From the NCBI GenBank assembly GCA_028820215.1, contig JAPPKD010000315.1:1-6410 (forward strand): DNA of 6,410 nt, in the 5' to 3' direction. The translations under genes and the position numbers were made by a program. The notes under the pieces were generated by a model. The model worked only from the letters and a program-made list of their open reading frames with translations, was not told where the DNA came from and did not search any database. The stretch's first letter is position 1. Each line of letters begins with the position of its first letter. This document shows, piece by piece, positions 1-5,369 of this stretch. This DNA is from Spirochaetaceae bacterium (GTDB lineage Bacteria; Spirochaetota; Spirochaetia; SZUA-6; Bin103).

Positions 1-51
1 GCCGCCTGGACCCGGATGCTGGAGTTCTTTGAGCGCCAGCTCTCGGGCTGA
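1..51 (+). CDS. C-terminal end of a plus-strand gene, possibly dienelactone hydrolase-like (partial)
   Basis: Frame 1 is open from the left edge and ends at TGA 49-51, giving 16 residues, AAWTRMLEFFERQLSG. The pattern Ala-Trp-x-Arg-x-Leu-x-Phe-Phe-x-x-x-Leu just before the stop resembles the closing helix of many bacterial dienelactone hydrolase or other alpha/beta hydrolase proteins. That resemblance comes from family knowledge; the fragment is too short to prove it, and no catalytic residue is in view. The gene points toward the large minus-strand protease gene and ends 58 bp from that gene's stop, so the two are convergent and not in one operon. It could also be another protein with an amphipathic C-terminal helix. 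I am fairly sure it is coding and unsure of the family. Confidence 0.5.
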   Translation, partial: AAWTRMLEFFERQLSG

Positions 52-75
52 CGCCCCAGTTCAGCGGCTGACGCC

Positions 76-90
76 GGGGCGCGGCGCCCC
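76..90. terminator. GC-rich hairpin in the convergent intergenic gap
   Basis: GGGGCG at 76-81 can pair with CGCCCC at 85-90 around a CGG triloop, a perfect 6-bp stem lying between two convergent stop codons. No T-run follows on either strand, so it is not a classical intrinsic terminator. A two-way terminator role is inferred from position only. Nearby are a 10-bp direct repeat, GGCTGACGCC at 46-55 and 66-75, the first copy overlapping the plus-strand stop, and a tandem 7-mer GTCGCTR at 99-112 that runs into the minus-strand stop. Confidence 0.3.
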
Positions 91-109
91 CCTCACTAGT
101 CGCTGGTCG

Positions 110-445
110 CTAGTCCGTGAACTGCACGTCGCCCTGCGCCGAGCGGTTGGCGAGACCCCGTTCAAAGGTGAGGGCCAGGCCGAGCCTGCGCTCGCCCTCG
201 AGCTGCAGCGTGACCGTGTCCGAGGTCTGCTCGCCGCTCAAGCTGACGTAGTGATGTTCCGTGAGCACGCCGTCACGGCGCGCGGTCACCAGCATTGTTG
301 CGCGGCCGCTGGGGATGCAGTCGAGCCTGACCTCAAAGTCGACCGACGCGTCCGAGCGGCTCGCGGTCGGGCTGCTGATCAGCAGCGTCGGCTCGCCCAC
401 GCAGGCGCTCAGCACCGGCGTCACGGGCTGAACCACGACCGGCGG
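110..445 (-). other. Beta-rich C-terminal tail of the protease
   Basis: About 111 residues after the last SDDDDPP linker. The piece with TASRSDASVDFEVRLD, then ATMLVTARRDG and TVTLQLEGE, looks like a degenerate Calx-beta or Ig-like sandwich, with two Cys (SACVGE and LDCIPS) that may pair. The complete C-terminus shows no LPXTG, PEP-CTERM or GlyGly-CTERM signal, no hydrophobic anchor and no obvious autotransporter barrel. It ends in DVQFTD at the TAG stop. Confidence 0.6.
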
Positions 446-3400
446 ATCATCGTCGTCCGACACGGTCACCGTCGCCGTCTTGGGTGTGCCCAGGTCGTAG
501 TCGGCGCCGTCGACCAGCGTCGCCGTGACCGAGCCGTCCGCTTCGTCCGTCTGATCGCCGGTCGTCGCGATCGTCAGCGTCACGCGGCCCGAGGCCGGAA
601 TTGTCACTGTCCGATTGCCCGCCGCGACGCCGTAGTCGCCGACCGCGGCAATCGTGACCGTCACATCGAGGTCGGCCGCCGGCGCCGGACTCGCCGTCAG
701 CGTGAACGTCACACGGCCGCCCTCGCTCACGCCGGCGCCGCCCGCGATGCTCACGACCGGCGTCTGCGGCGGCGGATCATCGTCGTCCGATACCGCGACC
801 GTCGCCGTCTTCGACGCGCCCAGGTCATAGGCTGCGCCGTCGACCAGGGTCGCCGTGACCGAACCGTCCGCTTCGTCCGTCTGGTCGCCCGCGGTCGCGA
901 TCGTCAGCGTCTGGCTGCCCGAGGTCGGGATCGTGACCGTCCGCGAACCGGCCGTAACTCCGTAGTCTCCGACGGTCGCAATCGTGACCGTCACATCCAG
1001 GTCGGCCGCCGGCACGGGACTCGCCGTCAGCGTGAAGCTGACGTCGCCGCCTTCGCTCACGCCGGCGCCGCCCGAGATGCTGACCACCGGCGGCGGCGGA
1101 TCATCGTCGTCCGATACCGCGACCGTCGCCGTCTTCGACGCGCCCAGGTCATAGGCTGCGCCGTCGACCAGGGTCGCCGTGACCGAACCGTCCGCTTCGT
1201 CCGTCTGGTCGCCCGCGGTCGCGATCGTCAGCGTCTGGCTGCCCGAGGTCGGGATCGTGACCGTCCGCGAACCGGCCGTAACTCCGTAGTCTCCGACGGT
1301 CGCAATCGTGACCGTCACATCCAGGTCGGCCGCCGGCACGGGACTCGCCGTCAGCGTGAAGCTGACGTCGCCGCCTTCGCTCACGCCGGCGCCGCCCGAG
1401 ATGCTGACCACCGGCGGCGGCGGATCATCGTCGTCCGACACCGCGACCGTCGCCGTCTTCGAGGCGCCCAGGTCATAGGCGGACCCATCGACCAGCGTGG
1501 CCGTCACCGAACCGTCCGCTTCGTCTACCTGATCGCCGGTGGTCGCGATCGTCAGCGTCTGGCTGCCCGAGGCCGGGATCGTGACCGTGCGCGAACCGGC
1601 CGCGACACCGTAGTCTCCGACCGTCGCGATGGTGACCGTCACAGCAAGGTCGGCCGCCGGCGCGGGACTCGCCGTCAGCGTGAACGTCAGGTCGCCGCCC
1701 TCGCTGATATCGCTGCCCGCGGCGATGCTCACCACCGGCACGGCGCTCAGGGACGCCTCCAGCGCCGTCAACTCGACGACCACCTCGTCCCAGACGGGGC
1801 TCGAGTAGGTGTTCGCCATCTGCTGCGCCTCGGCGGCGGTCATCGCGCCGCCCACGACACCCGTGCCGCCGTGCTCGCCGAACGCGACCAGCACGCGCTG
1901 CCAGCGGTTGACGTGGGCCGTGCCGTGCTGCGTCTGCGCCGCCAGCGTCTTGACCGCCGCGACCACGCTCGGATCGACCGTGTAACCCGGCGGCGGATCA
2001 TCGTCATCCAAGATGGCCACCTGGCCGCTGCTGGACGCACCCACGTCGTACTCGGTACCGTCCAGCAGCGTCGCACTGACGAACCCGTCAGCCTCGTCGG
2101 CCTCGTCGCCTGTCGTGGGAATCGTCAGCGTCACGCTGCCCGAGGCCGGGATCGTGACCGTCCGAAAGCCGCTCGCCACGCCGTAATCGCCGCTCTTGCC
2201 GATCAGCAGCGAGACGTTCAGGTTCTGCGTCGGCGCGGGACTGGCCGACAACGTGAACCTGGCCCCGGAGCCCTCGGTCACGCTGCCGCCCGCGGCAATG
2301 CTCACGACCGGCGTCTGCGGCGGCGCCGCCAGATCGTCGTCCGACACCGAGACCGTCGCCGTCTTCGACGCGCCCAGGTCATATGCAGACCCATCGACCA
2401 GCGTCGCCGTGACCGAGCCGTCCGTCTCATCCGTCTGATCGTCCGTGGTTGCGATCGTCAGCGTCTGGCTGCCCGAGGTTGGAATCGTCACCGTTTGCGA
2501 GCCGGCCGTGACGCCGTAGTCGCCGACCGCCGCGATCGTCAGCGCCACATCCAGGTCGGCCGCCGGCGCGGGACTCGCCGTCAGCGTGAACGTCACGTCG
2601 CCGCCCTCGCTCACGCCGCTGCCGCCCGTGATGCTGACCACCGGCGTCGGCGGCTGGTTCTGACTGTTCAGGTAGTCCGACGCCTGCTTAAACGGACTAT
2701 CCGGCCACTGCGCGGCCTTGGCGTGAATCTCCGACTCCGGCATCGCCGACTCGCCGCTGTGGTAGCCAATCGCCGCCAATACCCGGTTCCACTTGAGAAT
2801 GTGAGCAGGATTGCCGCGCACCAGATCGTTGGCTGGATTGTCGCGCACGTCGATCAGCAAATCGACGACCGTCTGGTAATCGGCGCTGGACGGCGCGTCG
2901 TCGTTGTCTGCGATGTCGACGCTCGCCGACGAAGGCGTCGCCGGCGTGTTATCGGGACCTGACAACACGGACGCCGTCACCGAACCGCCAGGCTCATCGA
3001 CCTGATCGTCAGTGGTGGGCAGCGTCAGCGTCGCAGTGCCGCTCCTCGGGATCGTGACTGTCCGCGCGCCGGCAGAGACTCCGTAGTCTCCGCTGACCGT
3101 GACAAAGACATCCACAACAAAGTCGGCCTCCGCCTTCGGCGACGCCGTCAGCGTGAAGGTCGCGTCGGCGCCCTCGGTCACATCGGCGCCGGCAGTGATA
3201 CTCACCACAGGCTTGGTCTCGTCATCCTCGATCTCAACCGTGATCGCGGCCGGATCCGCCACGCCTCGACCGCCGCTCGCCGCGGCCGAGATCTTGAACT
3301 TCTTCGCCGTCGCCGTGCTTAACTCATAGAGAGCATTTTCTACCGACGAGAATGCCGCAACACCTGTACTACTCGTCGCGCCTCCTGCGATGGTCAGCGT

Positions 3401-5230
3401 CGCGTGGGTGAGAATCGATCCGTCCGCCGCGACCGCCGGGGCGATTGGCGTCGCGCTGAGACTCAGCGTGACTGATTCCTCAGCCGCGTGACTGAGGCTG
3501 GCCGTAATCGTGACGGAGTCGCCCTCAGCGACGGTTGCCGACGACGTCTTGAGCGTCACCGTGGGGACCGCCTCGTCGTCGGCGATGGTCACGCTCACCG
3601 GATTGCCGGCCCGCTTGAAGCCCGCCGGCAGTGCGCCCAGGCGCACGACGAACGTCTCCGCACCCTCATACACCGTGTCTTGCGTAATCGCCAGCTTTGC
3701 TGTTGCCGATGTCGAGCCGGCGGGAATCGTGATCGACGCGAGCGCACCATAGTCCGCGCCGGGCAAACCGACTGGGGTGGTGTTACTGTCCGCGAACTGC
3801 AACGGGATAACCAGATCCGCCGCTAGGGGGTCGCCATCCACTGCGACGCTCAAGCTGAGCTCGCCGCCCTCGGCCACGCTGAGTGGGGCGGCGCTCAGGC
3901 GGACGGGCCGTCCAGACTCCGCCTTGTGACCGTACACGACCAACTTGAATGCTTCGATTTCCTCGTCGATACCCTGCATCTGCGAGCACAAAATGCTATG
4001 CAGCGCAGAGACCTGGTTGCCGCAGACGGTCACATCCGCATCATGGCGACGCACCTTGACCTTCCAGGCGCCCGACCCGCCTTCCCCCAGATGCCGATTC
4101 GAGCCGAAATGGAATGTCCCGATCCATGAGCAGACGATGCTGCGGCAGTTCAAGTATTCTGGCGCCAACAATGATTCTGTGCCCGACGGAGAAACCAGCG
4201 TCCAGCGATATGCGCGCAGATCAAAGATGTCAGCCGTGATCGAAATGGTGACCTGCTCGACAAAGTCGATCGTCGTGGTGACATCCGCCGTCAGTACAAT
4301 CTCGTTGCCATAGGTTGGCAAGGCCGCCACGGTGCTGGAAGCGACTGCGGCCGACTGCTCGGCCGGCAGCAAGCTCCAGTTGCTCGCGGCTTGCACCGCG
4401 GCCGACGCATCAACCGTGCCGAAACCGTATTCATTGTTGAACGAATACTTCTCGCCGCTCGAGCCATACTTGTCCCCTGCGCTGACCCAACCCGGGTTCG
4501 TCGGATCGTTCTTCTGCGCGGTGTTGGCCAGGATCAGCTTCACGTCGCGCCAGGTCAGGTCGCTGTTCGCGCTGCGCATCAGCGCGATCACGCCGGAGAC
4601 GATCGGGGCGGCGGCGCTGGTGCCGCCGAAGCTATCCGCGTAGTACTCAGCGCCGACCGTGGTCAGGATGCCCGGATACCTGCCGCTGGTGTCATTCGAG
4701 GGGGCGCAGACCCAGAGGCTGGGCCCCTGCTCGGAGTAGTCCGCTGCCACTCCGTACAGGTTGACGGCGCAGGTGGCGATCACGCCGCGATGATTGTTCT
4801 GCTCGTCTAGCGTCGCCCAATCTGCGCCGATAAACCGGCCGCCATTGCCGGCGGCAACTACGTACAATGAGCCCTTGCCGCCGAAACCGGAGCTCAGCCC
4901 TTCCTCAACCGCGCGCCGCCAGCCATCGCTTTTCCGCGCGATCCTGACATCATCCCCGGGGCCAAAGCTCATGTTGTAGGCGGCAACTGTTTCCTTGTTC
5001 AGCGTCAACGCAGCGATCTTGTTCGCGCTCGATTGCTCATCAAGGAAGTTGTAGTTGACCAGCGTCGCGCGCGGCGCGACGCCGCGGCCGCCGACGGCGT
5101 TGTCGCGAGCGGCGATCACGCCCGCCACCGCCGTCCCGTGGTAGGAACCGCGCTTCGTCGGATCTTCACCGGTGCGGCCGCCCCAGTGCTTGGTGCGGGT
5201 TGCGTCAACGTTGTCCTTGAGGTCGGGGTG
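110..5230 (-). CDS. Kexin-like S8 serine protease with P domain and nine Calx-beta domains: C-terminal part after a frameshift
   Basis: This frame holds most of a subtilase (peptidase S8, kexin-like). Reading from 5230 it starts at HPDLKDN, reaches catalytic His in HGTAVAG (5138-5140), oxyanion Asn in AAGNGG (4844-4846) and catalytic Ser in GGTSAAAP (4616-4618). A P domain follows, then nine Calx-beta domains with two helical modules between them, and a tail ending at TAG 110-112. The first start codon in this frame is GTG at 5126-5128, but it lies inside the HGTAVAG motif and no independent start is credible. The region is the continuation of the frame at 5205-6410, joined by removing one G from the G8 tract. 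Likely role: calcium-dependent cleavage of proteins outside the cytoplasm, with P and Calx-beta domains for folding and adhesion (family knowledge). The many Cys residues fit an exported protein. If the break is real, this part is not made as an active protease. Confidence 0.9.
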   Translation of the reverse strand, partial: HPDLKDNVDATRTKHWGGRTGEDPTKRGSYHGTAVAGVIAARDNAVGGRGVAPRATLVNYNFLDEQSSANKIAALTLNKETVAAYNMSFGPGDDVRIARKSDGWRRAVEEGLSSGFGGKGSLYVVAAGNGGRFIGADWATLDEQNNHRGVIATCAVNLYGVAADYSEQGPSLWVCAPSNDTSGRYPGILTTVGAEYYADSFGGTSAAAPIVSGVIALMRSANSDLTWRDVKLILANTAQKNDPTNPGWVSAGDKYGSSGEKYSFNNEYGFGTVDASAAVQAASNWSLLPAEQSAAVASSTVAALPTYGNEIVLTADVTTTIDFVEQVTISITADIFDLRAYRWTLVSPSGTESLLAPEYLNCRSIVCSWIGTFHFGSNRHLGEGGSGAWKVKVRRHDADVTVCGNQVSALHSILCSQMQGIDEEIEAFKLVVYGHKAESGRPVRLSAAPLSVAEGGELSLSVAVDGDPLAADLVIPLQFADSNTTPVGLPGADYGALASITIPAGSTSATAKLAITQDTVYEGAETFVVRLGALPAGFKRAGNPVSVTIADDEAVPTVTLKTSSATVAEGDSVTITASLSHAAEESVTLSLSATPIAPAVAADGSILTHATLTIAGGATSSTGVAAFSSVENALYELSTATAKKFKISAAASGGRGVADPAAITVEIEDDETKPVVSITAGADVTEGADATFTLTASPKAEADFVVDVFVTVSGDYGVSAGARTVTIPRSGTATLTLPTTDDQVDEPGGSVTASVLSGPDNTPATPSSASVDIADNDDAPSSADYQTVVDLLIDVRDNPANDLVRGNPAHILKWNRVLAAIGYHSGESAMPESEIHAKAAQWPDSPFKQASDYLNSQNQPPTPVVSITGGSGVSEGGDVTFTLTASPAPAADLDVALTIAAVGDYGVTAGSQTVTIPTSGSQTLTIATTDDQTDETDGSVTATLVDGSAYDLGASKTATVSVSDDDLAAPPQTPVVSIAAGGSVTEGSGARFTLSASPAPTQNLNVSLLIGKSGDYGVASGFRTVTIPASGSVTLTIPTTGDEADEADGFVSATLLDGTEYDVGASSSGQVAILDDDDPPPGYTVDPSVVAAVKTLAAQTQHGTAHVNRWQRVLVAFGEHGGTGVVGGAMTAAEAQQMANTYSSPVWDEVVVELTALEASLSAVPVVSIAAGSDISEGGDLTFTLTASPAPAADLAVTVTIATVGDYGVAAGSRTVTIPASGSQTLTIATTGDQVDEADGSVTATLVDGSAYDLGASKTATVAVSDDDDPPPPVVSISGGAGVSEGGDVSFTLTASPVPAADLDVTVTIATVGDYGVTAGSRTVTIPTSGSQTLTIATAGDQTDEADGSVTATLVDGAAYDLGASKTATVAVSDDDDPPPPVVSISGGAGVSEGGDVSFTLTASPVPAADLDVTVTIATVGDYGVTAGSRTVTIPTSGSQTLTIATAGDQTDEADGSVTATLVDGAAYDLGASKTATVAVSDDDDPPPQTPVVSIAGGAGVSEGGRVTFTLTASPAPAADLDVTVTIAAVGDYGVAAGNRTVTIPASGRVTLTIATTGDQTDEADGSVTATLVDGADYDLGTPKTATVTVSDDDDPPVVVQPVTPVLSACVGEPTLLISSPTASRSDASVDFEVRLDCIPSGRATMLVTARRDGVLTEHHYVSLSGEQTSDTVTLQLEGERRLGLALTFERGLANRSAQGDVQFTD
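766..1413 (-). repeat. Perfect tandem duplication, 2 x 324 bp (Calx-beta units 7 and 8)
   Basis: Positions 766-1089 and 1090-1413 match base for base by eye. The identity carries on to 1114/1438, so about 349 bp match at an offset of 324. The unit is 108 codons, exactly one domain plus linker, so the frame is kept. Identity includes silent positions, unlike the neighbouring units, which points to very recent duplication or gene conversion. Confidence 0.95.
1742..1996 (-). other. Helical inter-domain module B (unassigned)
   Basis: About 85 residues between Calx-beta units 5 and 6: DPSVVAAVKTLAAQ, the core AHVNRWQRVLVAFG, then EHGG, AMTAAEAQQMANTY, SPVWDEVVVELTALEAS. It shares with module A the pattern AHxxxWxRVLxAxG, then H-x-G, then AM followed by an acidic/Ala-rich helix, then SP plus an aromatic residue and a last helix. 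Function is unknown. Confidence 0.7.
2648..2896 (-). other. Helical inter-domain module A (unassigned)
   Basis: About 83 residues between Calx-beta units 3 and 4 that do not look like Calx-beta. It holds DYQTVVDLLIDVRDN, the core AHILKWNRVLAAIG, then YHSG, AMPESEIHAKAAQW and SPFKQASDYL. The heptad-like spacing of hydrophobic residues suggests three or four helices. It is related to module B. I do not recognise a named family. Confidence 0.7.
3923..4306 (-). other. P domain (proprotein convertase P-domain type)
   Basis: Recognised from RWTLVSPSGTESLL, then a Trp-rich strand, FGSNRHLGEGGSGAWKVKVR and the closing EAFKLVVYGH, the usual order in P domains that follow kexin-like catalytic domains. 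The final loop before the closing strand is longer than usual and contains two Cys (in VTVCGN and ILCSQM). Two more Cys lie earlier (LNCRS and IVCSW), so two disulfides are possible. The domain normally stabilises the protease and helps its calcium dependence. Confidence 0.85.
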
Positions 5231-5369
5231 CCCCCCCCTCCCACGTATGATCGATCACGGCGACCGTGACACCCGCACCCATCGTCGTTTCCCAGATGTT
5301 GCCTAGATTGATATCAATCGTCGGGTCCTTGCCATCGAAACGACAATTGGTGTCCGCATTCAGGTGCCA
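4379..5369 (-). other. S8 subtilase (kexin-like) catalytic domain, split by the frameshift
   Basis: The domain opens with WHLN (5358-5369) and GAGVTVAVID. Active-site residues by position are Asp 5250-5252, His 5138-5140, Asn 4844-4846 and Ser 4616-4618, all in standard motifs (VAVID, HGTAVAG, AAGNGG, GGTSAAAP). It ends near NNEYGFGTVDASAAV, the usual closing motif of kexin-like subtilases. Two Cys (in IATCAV and LWVCAP) could pair. The residues after the catalytic Asp are His-Thr, where kexins usually have Asp-Gly. Confidence 0.9.

Larger units (their letters stand above)
446..3907 (-). repeat. Array of nine Calx-beta domains, interrupted by two helical modules
   Basis: Each unit of about 105-117 residues has a SVSEGG-like opening, paired strands, a TVTIP strand, an acidic DQxDExDGSVTATL section and an acidic end (SDDDD), often followed by a PPP linker. 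Boundaries in protein order: 1, 3907-3569; 2, 3568-3218; 3, 3217-2897; 4, 2647-2333; 5, 2317-1997; 6, 1741-1424; 7, 1414-1100; 8, 1090-776; 9, 766-446. Units 1 and 2 are divergent, unit 3 is intermediate, 4-9 are close copies, and 7 and 8 are identical. In known Calx-beta domains the acidic loops bind calcium; here this is inferred from the acidic clusters. Confidence 0.9.

Noticed and set aside
446..1741. CRISPR array or satellite DNA
   Set aside because: The roughly 324-bp period is a multiple of three, is coding throughout and corresponds to one protein domain; there are no short repeats with unique spacers.
29..2962. Long open frame of 977 codons on the plus strand
   Set aside because: It is antisense to the Calx-beta array and its protein is an Arg/His/Asp-rich low-complexity repeat that mirrors the 324-bp DNA periodicity. 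The minus strand has clear domain homology here. High GC and repetition explain the lack of stops.
3488..3826. Plus-strand open frames opposite Calx-beta units 1 and 2
   Set aside because: Arg-rich or low-complexity translations with no recognisable motif, fully antisense to a well-supported coding region.
4332..4979. Several plus-strand open frames opposite the catalytic domain
   Set aside because: They overlap each other and lie antisense to the His-Asn-Ser part of the protease; no domain or ribosome binding site supports them.
5126..5128. GTG as an independent start of the downstream frame
   Set aside because: The codon is the Val of the catalytic HGTAVAG motif, 34 codons inside conserved subtilase sequence that starts at 5230. 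A protein starting here would lack the catalytic Asp and His.
5205..5257. Programmed ribosomal frameshift as the main explanation
   Set aside because: The G-run could slip, but I see no clear stimulatory hairpin or internal Shine-Dalgarno logic, and frameshifting inside a catalytic domain has no known precedent in this family. Kept only as a minor option under the G8 finding.
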